From the NCBI RefSeq assembly GCF_032062135.1, contig NC_092858.1:171866660-171930659 (forward strand): DNA of 64,000 bases, in the 5' to 3' direction. The position numbers and the translations under genes are program-made. How positions within the stretch are numbered: position 1 is the stretch's first letter; each line of letters begins with the position of its first letter. The stretch comes from Pyxicephalus adspersus (taxonomy: Eukaryota; Chordata; Amphibia; Anura; Pyxicephalidae). Positions 13,256-25,624 of the stretch are shown here, piece by piece. The notes under the pieces were generated by a model. The model saw only the letters and a list, made by a program, of their open reading frames with translations, did no database searches and was not told the DNA's origin.

Positions 13256-14555
13256 CTCTGCTTGCTTTTTCTTCTTTCTTTCTTTCTCTAGTCTGAAATG
13301 TTTTTTATTTCTTGCTTTCTTTCTATCTGATCTTTTCTTTCCTTCTATCTGTTTTTTTTTTCTTACTTTTTCTCTATCTTTTCTTCCTTCAATCATCCTT
13401 CCTTTCTCTCTTCTTCCTTCCTTACTCTAACCTTTTTTTTAATATACCTTCTCTTCCTTTCTGTTTTGTTTTGCTGCCAGGCCTCATTCCACCTTTTTCT
13501 TGTCCAACATTCCTACCCTTTCATTTCTCTTTCCTTTATCTCTCTTTTCTTACTCTTTCCTTTCTCTTTTCATTTTCATTTTCCTATCTCTTTCTTTTTC
13601 TTTCTTTTTTTCCTTTATCTATCCTTTTTCCTTTGTCTTTCTATTTTCTTTCTTTTCTCTTTGCCTTCCTTTTTCGTTCTTTTCCTTTTTTCCTTTCCTT
13701 TTTATTTCTTTTCTTTTCTTTCCTCTTTCTTTTTCCTTTCCTTTCTCTTTTCTTTTTTTTCTCGTTTTTTATGTCATGCTTCTTCCCTTTTCCTTACTCT
13801 TTCCTTTCTCTTTCCTTTCCCTTTCCTTTTACTTTCCTTTCTAAATACTTTTCTTTCCCTTCCTTTTCCTTTCCCTTTCCTTTCTCTTTCTTTTCCCTTT
13901 CCCTTTCCTTTTCTCTTTCCTTTCCCTTTCCTTTCTCTTTCCTTTCCCTTTCCCTTTCCCTTTTCTCTTTCCTTTCCCTTTTCCCTTTTCTTTCCTTTCT
14001 CTTTCCTTTCTCTTTCCTTTCTCTTTCCTTTCGCTTTCTCTTTCCTTTCTCTTTCCTTTCCCTTCCTCTTTCCTTTCCTTTTTCTTTACTTTCCTGTTCC
14101 TTTCTGTTCCATTTTCCTTTCCTTTCTCTTTCCTTTCCCTTCCTCTTTCCTTTCCTTTTTCTTTTTCTTTCCTTTCCTGTTCCTTTCTCTTCCATTTTCA
14201 TCCCTTGCACTTTCCTTTCCCTTCCTCTTTCCCTTTCTCCTTCCTTTTCCTTTCTCCTTCCCTTCTCTTTTCTTTCTTTCCTTCCTTCCATTCTTTCTTC
14301 TGTATTTTTTGTTTTACCACCAGATCTCTATCCCTTCCCATCCCTTTCCTTTCTCTCTTTCTTTTCTTTCACTGCCTCCCTTCCTCCCTTCCTTTCTCTA
14401 TTTCTTCTTTCCTTTCTCCTACACTTCTTTCTTTCTTGTTTACCTTCTTTTCTTCGTGTTTCATTTTTCTGTCAGGTTTTATACCACTTTTTATTCCTTC
14501 TCTCTTTCATTCCTCCCTTCCTTTGTTTCTTGCTTCCGTTCTTCCTGTTTTGTTT
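13256..14555. repeat. 1.3 kb polypyrimidine (CTTTCC-type) tract
   Basis: The plus strand is almost entirely C and T for about 1.3 kb. It is built from CTTTC/CCTTT permutations and is most regular at about 13850-14280 (TTTCC and CTTTCC units). The long F/L/S/P-rich plus-strand frames and the E/K/R/G-rich minus-strand frame are products of this bias, not proteins. Mirror-symmetric homopurine/homopyrimidine DNA of this kind can form intramolecular triplex (H-DNA). Short non-pyrimidine islands occur near 13478, 14318, 14473 and 14556. Confidence 0.95.
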
Positions 14556-16960
14556 TGCAGTGCCAGAGATGGTTGAATCCTGCAGTCTCTTGGAATATGC
14601 GTTGTAAGGATCCTAGGTAAAAACATGCGCAGAACAAACATAAAAACATCCTAAATATAAGTAAAATAAACAGAATAAAAATAACCCTTTTTATATTGGA
14701 GATGGGGAAGGGGAGGAATTTAAATAAATTAATAAATATGTGAAATGTGTAATAAAGAGTGAGCTTTGACTTCTGAAATAAAGACGTGTTTGTTAATTTT
14801 GTTTCACCTGGAATGTAATTCAAAGTTTAGTTTATTTCGTGTTTCCATGGCTAAAAATCAGGGATTTAAAACAAAATATGAAGTAGATGTCCCCTGGTGG
14901 GTCCAGCAGCCTTGGGTGGACAGATTTGTGAGCTGCTTGTACTGTAATACAACAAATATTAACCATAGAGAAGCCAGAAAGAATGATGGCATAAATGCTG
15001 AGAAGAAGCCCCCTTCAGTGCTGCTTACACTTATTCATTAGAGCATGAATTCTATTACTAAAAATTTAATTTAATTTCAACTTCAGCATGGAGTATGTGT
15101 AAGTCCAGGGGCCAATATTTTAGCGGCATCAGTAGACCAAACCGGTATCGGTCCAGTCAGATATTGCCTGTATAATGTAGGCAGTAGTTTAAGGCAACAA
15201 GGTTTACATTGCAGCATTAATCAGCACTAATGACAAGAAGAGATTATGGCAATCAGCATGTTTGAAACGAACATCTCCATTGTGGTCTATGGCATTCTGT
15301 CGCCTTCTGGTGGACTGTAAAATGTTGATCAAGTTGGTGACCGCCATCTTTTACCAATGAAAGTTGTGATCCTGCTGAATCTGTTCAGCTGATTGCCACT
15401 TTTACAAATAGGGCAAATATAATAATATTTGTGCATGGATACCGCCATGTTTTCAGTGAAAACCTTGTTCACACAAATCAGAACTTTTGACAAGGAGAAG
15501 TCACGGTAAATGGTCAGTTTTGGTGACCTTTGTATATCTTGTAATGCCAATGCCGCTGGATGCATAATCTAGGTATGGAAGGGGGTTTTTTAGATAGGGA
15601 CAGGCTCTATTTACCAAAAATAAAAGAAAATACATTCACAGGTCACTGTATTCTATGACTAGTACAAGTAGAAGTGGCACATTGGAAGTCTCGTCTCTCC
15701 ACCACCCATTAGCATGCATTTTGCAGTTTACACCCTAAAAAGCACTTTGTGCTGCTTTCTCTTTCTCCTGAGCTCTGATGAACAGGTTGTAAATTGGATT
15801 GCAAATGTCTGGTACAGGTAAATTGCAGATATTTGCATTACTAAAAACGAGCTTGGTTTTAATTTTCACTTTTTGTTCAAAGATAAAATAAAAATGTCAC
15901 CCTTGTTCTGGCTAAACTGCTCCAAATCTACTAAATATGACAACTGTTAAACAGGATTATGTTATTAATATTGTGTTCCCTTTTCAGCCATAAATGCTCT
16001 GTTTAATGTCTGTCCAAGCTCTGGATAGTGGGAAAGTTGTGAGATGGCGAACGATGAGCTCAGAATGGGATTTGTGAAAGTTTGGAATCTTCCAAGCTTT
16101 GCACAGCTTTAATTAACATATTAATAACTAACTAAACTTCCCAGCATGAAGCCAAGATGGGGGCCGGTTGCTGTGTACATGTTGTTCTGTGCGCTTGATA
16201 TAAGTTGCTTTATTTCTCCAGATTTCAAGATAATGGAGGATAGATCCAGATGGAGGAGTGGAATCTATAAGCTGCACATCGCAGGATTGCTTGGCACGGC
16301 CGGCGTGGGCTTTGAGCCTCACTGATAGCTGAACATCAAACAGCAAAATGTTTGGAGCCCAGCACAGCTTGTTATCGTGGTGTAGCAGCTGGGGCGCTGG
16401 GCCAGATACAAACAGTCCACCCTGCCAAGGAGATCCCATGGAAAGTCTTTCCTACCCATGGGAAATGGAGTAACTGCTGTTATTTCTAAAGCGGAAATAA
16501 ACTCATTGGTGTGGGTGAGCTTGTGCTGTATGTACAGAATATTTGCCGAATATGGCACACGCCTATCCACTTTATTTTTGCCTTTGATAACAGGTCATCG
16601 CTGCATCACCCACATTCACCGTCTCCGCTGATTTTTCTGTGGCCACCGCAATCCTCTTTGGCCACTGGGCAGCCACTGATGATCCAACAACGTTTCTGGC
16701 ATTTAAGTTTATTTTTGGAAGAAAATATATCCGGGCTACATGGTGAATGTGGCAAGCTGTGTAAAAAAGAACAAAAAGCCACCAGGAGCCAAAAAATGTT
16801 TTGAAAGGGAGACTTTGTGTGTCTTTTGTATTTCTTTACGTCCCGGTGACTTTTTGTTCTAATAAGTTTACTTCTGCTTTAGAATTCCATCAACGGCACT
16901 CTGGGCATGTTATTTATCCAATATAGGTGGGACAGCTTTGTTGCTTACATAGTTTTATAA
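14556..16960. other. No gene seen (14556-16960)
   Basis: No supported exon. The part 16110-16490 is repeat-poor with some CpG ('ggcacggccggcgtggg') and might be a conserved element. Short frames on both strands there lack any domain signature. Confidence 0.4.
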
Positions 16961-17275
16961 TAGGTTAGGTTGAAAAAAGACATAAGTCCATCAAGTTCAA
17001 CCACTAGGGAAATAAACATATCCCAGATATAAACTCCTACGCACATAGTTGATCCAGAGGAAGGCAAAAAAAAAAAAAACCCTGGTACAATTTGCTTCAA
17101 CAAGGGAAAAAAATTCCTTTCTGATCCTGTGAGACAATTGGATGTTCCCTGGATCAGCGGTCTCTGTTATCTTTACTTGAAAACAAACAATACATCCAGA
17201 TCATCTTGCAGCTTATAGACATCCTGTATGGACTTACATAGTTTGGTGTCATCTGCAAACACAGTTTGTTGGCAA
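16961..17275 (+). repeat. Dispersed repeat family D, longest copy
   Basis: Starts 'taggttaggttgaaaaaaga', then 'cataagtccatcaagttcaa', 'gatccagaggaaggcaaaaa', 'ccctggtacaatttgc' and 'attcctttctgatcctgtga'. It probably continues through 'cagatcatcttgcagctta' to 'tttggtgtcatctgcaaaca'. I recognise these phrases as a widespread amphibian dispersed repeat, but I cannot name it with confidence. Other copies here are 18184-18296 (minus) and 43173-43640 (plus, split by a SINE). Confidence 0.7.
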
Positions 17276-17498
17276 CAAACACTAAAAATTGGTTTACCTA
17301 AAGGAATTTTTAAGCATACAACATAGGGATTTAAAGGATAGAATCAGGAAACAGTATTTGCATTTAAGCAATTCTATCTGCAAACAACCAATAGCAATTT
17401 TTCTTGAACAACAATCTTCTATGTGTAAAACAGTTACTATTTAAGGGGTCCTAAACACTTTTCCCAATGTGCATCTTGAGTCAGGAAGATACTTTAAG

Positions 17499-17619
17499 CC
17501 TGATTTATTAAAGTTCCCCAATACTGGAGAAGATTGAATATTATGGGAGAACCTGGAGGGTCCAGCAAACCTGGATAGTCAATCTTTTACAGTCTTGGAG
17601 AGCTTTTATAAATCAGGCC
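17499..17619. mobile_element. Palindromic MITE (CTGATTTATTAAAG family), short copy
   Basis: Ends are inverted repeats (CCTGATTTATTAAAG at left, TTTATAAATCAGG at right). The interior includes 'gggagaacctggagggtcc' and 'agtcttggagagctt'. Full-size relatives here are about 195-217 bp, so this 121-bp copy has lost its centre. It is non-coding and would depend on a transposase supplied elsewhere. Confidence 0.75.
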
Positions 17620-18183
17620 CTTCTTGTATTACAAATGCTCGTATATGCAAAATGTTTTTCGAATCCGCAGATCAGTTATGGGCACTGGTACCTAAAAATG
17701 TAAAGCTGAATGGAGAGGAGGGCAAACGAATACTACAACATAGTGGTTACATTGGGAAAGCTTAACTTCCAGTGTAATCTGCAATGCTGGATCATTGTGC
17801 ACAGTTGTAGCCATCATTATTAAAGCAGTGGTATGTATAGATTGGAAAAACTTGTGGACGTGCACGCTCCATCTATCCCAGCTTGGAGGTAAGGAAGAGA
17901 CTCGCCTTGGCATCTTTGCATGGGTGCCAGAGCAACTAAGGTGGGTCAAAAAAGGCAGCAGTGCGGTTAAGAAGCCGGGGCTATGCCACATAGAGGGTAA
18001 GGGGTTCCTGGAGAGCTACACACATGGGAGATGCATGGATCAGGCAAAAGTAGAAAATGAATCACTTAAGTAGAAAATGTAGTTCCCCCCTAAGTATGAT
18101 GTAATTTAATGCCCACCCGCTGGCAAGGCAGACATGTCCACTATTGGGAAGAAGAGGAGACCGAAGGAGTATGTGTTATTGTG

Positions 18184-18296
18184 CATGCTCCATCCATCCT
18201 TTTTTGCCTTCCTCTGGATCAGCTATGTCCATAGGTTTTTATCTGGGATATGTTTATTTGCCTAGTGGTTGAACTTAATGGGATTATGTCTTTTTT
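18184..18296 (-). repeat. Dispersed repeat family D, minus-strand copy
   Basis: Its reverse complement contains 'gaaaaaaagacataatccca', 'ttaagttcaaccactaggc', 'aaataaacatatcccagata', 'gatccagaggaaggcaaaaa', in the order seen at 16977-17070. The copy is truncated after the 'gaggaaggc' part. Confidence 0.7.
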
Positions 18297-18299
18297 TCA

Positions 18300-19463
18300 A
18301 CCTAACTGACTATTTAAGTATCTTAGCGGAGAGAGGGCAGAAGACAGGAAAGGGGAGATAGGCACTAACTTTGACATATTTGCCTTGAGTGCCGGAGAAA
18401 CTTGTGCCAGCCCAATGGGAGTTTGGGGTTGATGGATCAGAGTGGCATCATCCTGCAATCCTAACTAGACAGTCAGTCTTTGCATATTGTGCACCCCAGG
18501 TCAGGAACTCCGGGAGAGCGTTACAGACTAATAGGAGGTATTGACAGACACCTAAATATGTAAGTTTTGAGGTTCTTAAAAATTGGAACATACCATGACA
18601 TGGAGCCAGTGCCAACCTTCCAAAACAACTAGTTATGTCTGCCATGTCTGCCATGCTTCCCCAGTGGCTTAAGGAGACCACTTGCACGGCCAATAAAGTC
18701 ATATTTCTCGATTTGCATATTTGTTCAGTGACTCGGAAGGCAAGGAAGTCTATAAATCAGCATGGAAGCTATCTTGAGTTGGCAATATATCAGCCTTCGT
18801 GGTTCTCTCAACACCAGTGTCCTTATAGTTATATAATAATGGTTCTCAAGGGAAGATTCGAATGTCAGATCTCCGAACAAAGTTACATCAATGGACATAC
18901 CATAAGATTATGGTTCATCTGATGCATTAATATACATTGTTATCAGTTCGGGGACCTGGAAAATAAATGGAATTTTTCAAATCTAAATTGTCAGCAAACA
19001 TTTACATTTTACTTATACAGGACATCAAAAACTACCTGAGTAGCATCCTAGCTATGTGTGCCAGAAAATGCTGACCTGGCTATTATTATTGCTTTCACTG
19101 TCGTGTCTTTTGCTGGCAGGGACTCACTTATCCTAGAAACATCCCCTTCAGGAGATTGGGAGGGGACGGCATCATTAGGAATTCTACAGCTTCAAACGTA
19201 AATGGTGCTGTTGATGTGACTGGTGAGGTTCCATTCTATTCCTAAAGGGTAACTCCACTTGTGAAAAAAATTATTATCTGCTAAAAAATGTTTTATTTGC
19301 ATTTTCAGGAACATGGACGTAACATGTGGTGTGGTGGGTTGAACAACAGAAAACAGCTGGACACAGGAATCTGACCTACTAGTCAGAAGATGGAACCTAC
19401 TAGTCAGATGTGCTGCAAGAAGGGGAATATAAGGGTTGGGCCAATGTGTACAATAATATAAGG
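18300..19463. other. No gene seen (18300-19463)
   Basis: No recognisable exon or repeat. Short frames of up to about 100 codons on both strands show no domain features. Confidence 0.4.
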
Positions 19464-19596
19464 CAGGGGCCCCCAACCTTTTGGATGTCATGGCCCATCA
19501 AATTACGGACTCTGGGCCCCCAGAGCGACTTCTTGATGCCAGAACCCGCCCACTCTCCCATAGCAGGTCTGAGACACAAGCCACCCACCGCCCCGA
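19464..19596 (-). mobile_element. hAT-like MITE fragment
   Basis: The left end reads 'caggggcccccaacctttt'. The rest ('ggatgtcatggccc', 'gatgccagaacccgcccac') is the reverse complement of the right part of the element at 27055-27290 ('gcgggttctggcatcatga', 'gacgtccaaaaggttgg'). CAGNG termini are typical of hAT transposons. The other end is missing: at about 19596 the sequence passes into the minisatellite. Confidence 0.7.
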
Positions 19597-21700
19597 GCCG
19601 TGCTGGAGTGAGAATACAAGGGCAAGTAGAATACAGGTGAAGGACCAATGTCTCTGCTGAGGGTGGGGTGTTGAAAAAAGGGACCATTGGCCAATGTGTG
19701 TGCTGCTAGAATGGCANNNNNNNNNNNNNNNNNNNNNNNNNNNNNNNNNNNNNNNNNNNNNNNNNNNNNNNNNNNNNNNNNNNNNNNNNNNNNNNNNNNN
19801 NNNNNNNNNNNNNNNNNNNNNNNNNNNNNNNNNNNNNNNNNNNNNNNNNNNNNNNNNNNNNNNNNNNNNNNNNNNNNNNNNNNNNNNNNNNNNNNNNNNN
19901 NNNNNNNNNNNNNNNNNNNNNNNNNNNNNNNNNNNNNNNNNNNNNNNNNNNNNNNNNNNNNNNNNNNNNNNNNNNNNNNNNNNNNNNNNNNNNNNNNNNN
20001 NNNNNNNNNNNNNNNNNNNNNNNNNNNNNNNNNNNNNNNNNNNNNNNNNNNNNNNNNNNNNNNNNNNNNNNNNNNNNNNNNNNNNNNNNNNNNNNNNNNN
20101 NNNNNNNNNNNNNNNNNNNNNNNNNNNNNNNNNNNNNNNNNNNNNNNNNNNNNNNNNNNNNNNNNNNNNNNNNNNNNNNNNNNNNNNNNNNNNNNNNNNN
20201 NNNNNNNNNNNNNNNNNNNNNNNNNNNNNNNNNNNNNNNNNNNNNNNNNNNNNNNNNNNNNNNNNNNNNNNNNNNNNNNNNNNNNNNNNNNNNNNNNNNN
20301 NNNNNNNNNNNNNNNNNNNNNNNNNNNNNNNNNNNNNNNNNNNNNNNNNNNNNNNNNNNNNNNNNNNNNNNNNNNNNNNNNNNNNNNNNNNNNNNNNNNN
20401 NNNNNNNNNNNNNNNNNNNNNNNNNNNNNNNNNNNNNNNNNNNNNNNNNNNNNNNNNNNNNNNNNNNNNNNNNNNNNNNNNNNNNNNNNNNNNNNNNNNN
20501 NNNNNNNNNNNNNNNNNNNNNNNNNNNNNNGGTTATAGAGGAGGGACCAATGTGTGTACTGTGGGGAATGAAATATTGAAAAGACCTCCATTGCCCATGC
20601 AGGGAGTCGAAAACAGGGAAGAGAACAATGTATGTGCTAGGGCCTGAATACAAGGGCAAGACCAATCCATATGCTGGGGCCAGGATATAGAGGAGGTTCC
20701 AATGTGTGTGCTAGGGGCAGAACACAAAGGCAAGACCAATACATGTGCTAGAGTGATAACTCAAGGGCAAGCCCAATTTCTTTGCTGACACCAGGATAGA
20801 GAGGATGGTCTAATGTGCGTGGTGAGGGCAGAATACAAGAGCAAGAACAATGTCTGTGCTGGACCCAGGGTATATAGGAGGGACAAATGTGTGTACTGTG
20901 GGGGTAGAAAATGGGAAAGACCAATACAAGTGTTCTGGGGTCATGGTATATATAGAGGAGGAACCAATGTGTGTGCTGTGGGGAATTAAAAATTGAAAAG
21001 ACCTACAATGCGCTTGCAGGGAGTCGAAAACAGGGAAGAGAACAATGCATGTGCTGGGGCCAGGAGGTTCCAATGTGAGTGCTGGGGGCAGAATACAAGG
21101 GCAAGGCCAATACATGTGCAGGAGTGAGAATACAAGGGTAAGCCCAATGTGTGTGCTGGGACCAGGATAGAGAGGATGGTCTAATGTTGGTGGTAGGGGC
21201 AGAATACAAGGGCAAGGCCAATATATGTGCTGGAGTGAGAATACAAGGGTAAGCCCAATGTGTGTGCTGGGACCAGGATAGAGAGGATGGTCTAATGTTG
21301 GTGGTAGGGGCAGAATACAAGGGCAAGAACAATGTGTGTGCTGAACCCAGGATATAGAGGAGGGACCAATGTGTGTACTGTGGGGGTAGGAAATGGGAAA
21401 GACCAATACAAGTGTTCTGGGTCATGATATAAGGGAGCCAGCAATGTGTTTGCTGGGGTCAGAATAAGCAAGACCCCAGGGGTAGGATATAGAAGTGGGA
21501 CCAATAATTCTGCCCTGTGGAACAAAAAATAAAGTAACCTCCAATGTGTGTGCAGAGGGTTATGGGGTGAAGGCCAATGTGTGTGCAGAACGCTGAACAC
21601 ATATATGAGCCCAACGTATGTACTAGGTACAGAATCCAGGGAAGAGACCTTAGTGTGTGCAGGTAGTAGAATGCAGGGGAAGGACCAACATGTGTACAGA
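19597..21700. repeat. Large degenerate minisatellite, base unit about 30-40 bp with CCAATGTGTGTGCTG core, split by a gap
   Basis: Phrases such as 'ccaatgtgtgtgctgggg', 'cagaatacaagggcaaga', 'ggatatagaggagggacc' and 'gtagaaaatgggaaagacc' recur on both sides of the N run. Higher-order structure is visible: the block with 'ggagtgagaatacaagggt' plus 'gggaccaggatagagagga' occurs twice (from about 21121 and 21231, period about 110 bp). The ORFs of 80-200 codons here are repeat products. Confidence 0.85.
19717..20530. other. Assembly gap (814 N)
   Basis: Run of N inside the minisatellite. The true array length is therefore unknown. Confidence 1.
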
Positions 21701-23395
21701 AAAATGTGCTATCTGAAAGCGTGGATCTTAGCAGAATGTTCTGTTCTTCTTCTAAAACCTGGAGACAATTACACCAGATGGTAAAATCTTGGTATTCAGG
21801 GCTGTCCAATTCTAGTCCTCGAGGGCCAGGATCTGAACATCTTTTTAGTATTTTTCCAAAAGACACCAGTACATTTAGTAATTTATGGTTTTTAAAAATA
21901 ACAAATTAACTGTTTATATAAAAATCCTGATCGTTATGTGGCCCTGGAGGACTGATGATGCACAGCTCTAAGATATTAGTGCAATCTCTATGGCTAGGCA
22001 GCTTCTTCAGGACCACGGACAGCTCAGAGAACAAATCATGGATGAGTCTGTAAAACGCTGACCATGGATATTAGTTGGCGGTAAAACAAGAAGGCGCTAC
22101 GACTGACATATGGTCATTTTCTAAGGAATTGTCACTGTGATGTGCTTGCTTCTCACCCCGGTGACCACATTAATACAAGATCAGACTTTGGAGACTCCAT
22201 TGGTGCTGGACTCACATCAGGGGAAAGAAGGGAGCCGCTGCTAAAAATCCAGCTTGGCCGATTATCAATTCCCCCAGCAGCGGCTGCCTGGGGATGAGGC
22301 GGCTCCTCTCTTTGTATTACTTTGAAGTTGAAATTAAAGGTACACTAAAATAAAAATGGAAACATTGAAGCTGAAAATAAAAGAACAATAAAAACGAAAA
22401 TATAACTGTGACATTAGAGATTTGTAATGGCATCTTTTACCCTAATGCACCAGACCACTTCACTCGAATATAGCTGATGGGGTCTATTTTAAAAGCAGTG
22501 AATCTCATATTCATTGAAACATTCCCAGGTGGAGAGCTAAATACTACCATTGGAACACATGGACCTGGAAGAATCTCCATCAGGGTTTGTGAAAATCACT
22601 TTAATATTTGGTTGTCCAGTGACGCCGTCATCATAGGTTCTGAGGACTCCATTATTGGTGGGATAACCTCGCTAAGAGGGGCTGAAACAAGACCAATCAT
22701 TTCGATCACCAGTCTCCACCAGAGGCAAAAGTGGCTACAAGTCCTATTTTTAACATGGGAGATTCAGGCAGAAAAGGACTGGCGGCGTCCGTTCTGCAAT
22801 AACTGCTTTCACCTATCTATTTGCCTTCCAGCTGCCAAATTTTGCAGCGTTGGAGTTATGTTATCCTGGCATGGCCAATCAAGATGGCCATGCCATTCCC
22901 ATGTCTTTGGGAAATAAAAAATAAAGAAGATGGCAGCGCCCTGCTATGGAACGGGCAACCCCCAGTTCTGCTTTTCTGCCACTAGATGTCCTCAGTCTGA
23001 TGATCAACATCATTCAATGCAATATGTTTGATCCCAGACTGTCCTGATCCTGCACCTGCTTGTGAAAAGCCAGAGAGGCAAAGCTCAAATCTCTGTAAGT
23101 CAGCTCTTTCCTTCGATCATTATGCTGCTCATCAGCACATAAACTGATTGTCTTCTTACATTGCTTCTTCCTTCCAGATACCAAGTCAAGTTTATGTATT
23201 TACCCTGCCTTTACTTTTAATGATGTCGAGCTTGCATGCCACTGCTTGCAACCTGCATGCTGCTGAATCAGCACAACAGCCAGCAGCCAGCTGAGTAGCA
23301 TTTTCAGAATTCTTTGATAGGTTCCCTTTAATCCTCTCATTATTTTTACCTCCAAGGAGCCATCCCTAACTTTATTCCCATGACAGTGGCAATGC
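21701..23395. other. No gene seen (21701-23395)
   Basis: Includes one plus-strand frame of 146 codons (22477-22917) with no recognisable domain and no splice support. A perfect 10-bp inverted repeat AGCCGCTGCT/AGCAGCGGCT flanks about 37 bp around 22231-22287, in a repeat-poor block (22150-22320) that could be regulatory. 'ggccaatcaagatggcca' at 22874-22891 also occurs at 24668-24685, marking a dispersed repeat. Confidence 0.4.
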
Positions 23396-23815
23396 CGGTG
23401 TCATGCGGGGGTCACAATAAAACACTCACATTAATAATGTGTCGCTTAAGCACAGTCTGGAAGAGAAAGTTACAATCAGTCCTAATTAACTGTTTGAAGG
23501 TCCCTGGAATTAGCATTTAAATGAAGCTTATAACCGAGCTGCAGTCTCAGTAATATCTCTGAAGTGGTCAGTGAAGCAGCAATTTAATACTGGAGTGTAT
23601 CAGCAGAAGGGAAATACATTAGGAGCAGAGTTTTCTTGTTAGCGGAGGAGGAAGAAAATACATGAGAAAATGACTTGAAATCTCTGGAGAGCTTTGATAA
23701 GATGTGACCTGAGCCGAATACAATAGAGGACACTAAGGATGAATTTTAATCCACTCGCAGGTCCCACGTTGGCAATGTCCATGAATTTTGGAAGCCTTAT
23801 CTAGCGGAGGTGCAA
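23396..23815. other. Repeat-poor block (possible conserved non-coding element)
   Basis: About 400 bp without similarity to any repeat family here. It includes homeodomain-type cores ('cctaattaactg', 'cattaataatg') and little tandem structure. Regulatory function is inference only. Confidence 0.2.
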
Positions 23816-24529
23816 TGTCATTCTTCACGCTGATGAAGGCCCTGTTGGTTAAAGCAGAACAATTTACAGAGTATTGTCATAAGCGCAGTCCTGTCTAGTC
23901 TGGAGACTTGTTGCAAATAAGTAACATTAGCAGGTCTTGCTCCTCCCCCAGCCTGTGATTGGACAATTAAAGGAGAACCAGGATAATTCTTGATATGACA
24001 TGAGCACTGTAGAATAACTTTTTGGCTCCTGTGCTGCTTGATCTTCGCCAAGCCTCAGGGATTTCAAGAGGCTAATACCAAGTCACATTTAGATACTTGC
24101 TTGGTTACAGTGTTTGCTTTTAAAAATAAAAGCTTTCATTAAAAAAAAAACAATGGCACCTTTTTAAGAGCCCACAATTGACTCCCATTCGGTCCCGCAC
24201 CAATTTTTTCTTTGTTCCAGCATGGAGGAACCAACGGGTGCCGCCATCTTTGTCCATTTTCTTCCTGCTTCTGCTTACCTCACCCGATCCCGCACCACAC
24301 AGGCACGAGATTCGGTGATGTTTCCTCCTATAAGTGTGAAATATGCACATGCGCATTTTTTGTCACATTGCCTGAAAACCCCTTTCTGCTCATGCTTGAA
24401 AATGGGAAAGTGAAAAAGGAGCAGCCCAAAGGCTTTCAGTTTCCCATTTTGTCTTTACCGCTGCAACGCCTCCCCTTCTATTTAAAAAAAAGAATTGGAT
24501 AACTGATAGACTGATTGGATAGCAAGGGA
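23816..24529. other. No gene seen (23816-24529)
   Basis: Short frames on both strands; none credible. The part 24200-24360 has phrases ('atgcacatgcgcat', 'cgccatctttgtcc') like those in dispersed repeat family E, so an old repeat is likely. Confidence 0.35.
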
Positions 24530-24785
24530 GTAGAAGTTCATGGATAAGGCGCATGCGCAGTGGCAGCTTTGGCTTCCAGGTAAACCCGGCAATCCCGGCT
24601 TCCCTTATGTGTGCTGAGGATGCATAAACTTCTACGCACCTGCACGGGAGTTACATTATATTGGTACGGCCAATCAAGATGGCCAAAGATCATCTTTTGG
24701 AGGAAGAAAGATGGCTGTGCCTTGCGATGAAATGCAGATAGGTGAGTCGTGCAGGTTTAGTTCCACTTTAAAGCAGACCTGTCAA
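24530..24785. repeat. Probable dispersed non-coding repeat (unclassified)
   Basis: Contains 'aaggcgcatgcgcagtgg', 'ggccaatcaagatggcca' and ends 'gtttagttccactttaaag'. Similar terminal phrases ('gtttagtttctctttaa') close the repeat at 29340-29715, and the GGCCAATCAAGATGGCC phrase recurs at 22874. Boundaries and class are uncertain. Confidence 0.45.
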
Positions 24786-25624
24786 TGAAAAAGTAAAGCC
24801 CAATTAAACATTGGGTTTTAATTAGCTAAATACGTTCCAGGTGCATCAAAAGATGGCCAACGTCAGTCCAAGTTCAGTCAACTGTACCATTGACCGTTTG
24901 CAGGTGCCCATTGTAAAATGCCAGGTGTCCTTGAGCATCCTCAACCATTTTTGATGGGTGTTTGCAAGCATTTGCTGAAAAACTTGGAAGTCTTTGGAAG
25001 TGGTTTGAGTGGCGGATCACCCTGACGTGCTGCATACCGCAACCAAAAACTGCACAAAAAGCAATTTTAACTGCTCCAATTTGTTTCGGTGATAGTTGTG
25101 GCTTTGGGGTGGTCAGGACTGACGAACAGCATTGAACCAGCAGCCACATCAGGCTGAAGTTGGGTCCATTTCAGATTTGCAGCTGATCACTCTGCAGGCT
25201 CATCCATGATCCCAACCACTCCAATTTTACCTAATAGGAGGGATACATTTTGCACATGGTTGTGGGGGCTTGCAGCAAAGTTTCTGGAATCGACATGTCA
25301 CTCTTGTCCATGCAATTGCATTTTCTCCTATGCGTTCCAATACATAAACCTTTCATGTGGCACGTGGCAGCAGTTTGATATGCAACTGGAAACAGCTTAC
25401 CAATCGGTTTGCAACCTCAAGTGCAAAAATGACCTTACTGTTGGTTTTCTTTGGAAGCAAGAACATGGGTATAGAGTCTTTTTATTAGTGAAGTTAAGTT
25501 TTTACTTGATATTCAAGTTTAGTACAACGGCAGGCCATTAAATAAATAGTTCACCTAAATATCAGACAAAATATAGCCTCAAATGTAACAAAATCATAAA
25601 TTAGTAACAGTGGTGAGGAATATA
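24786..25624. other. No gene seen (24786-25624)
   Basis: Short frames on both strands (up to 111 codons) with no domain features or splice context. Confidence 0.4.

Noticed and set aside
13794..14291. Minus-strand E/K/R/G-rich frame of 165 codons
   Set aside because: It is the purine strand of the same tract. The charged composition is a repeat product.
13312..14620. Frames of 384 and 431 codons rich in F, L, S, P
   Set aside because: They are forced by the C/T-only composition, exist in several frames at once and have no domain, so they are not genes.
19503..20665. Long frames on both strands across N
   Set aside because: They run through the assembly gap; the residues are unknown and flanks are minisatellite.
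20810..21406. 198-codon minus-strand frame rich in P, S, H, I
   Set aside because: Its translation is periodic because it reads the CCAATGTGTGTGCTG minisatellite.
22477..22917. 146-codon plus-strand frame
   Set aside because: No domain recognised, it overlaps a phrase repeated at 24668 (GGCCAATCAAGATGGCC), and there is no splice or codon evidence.
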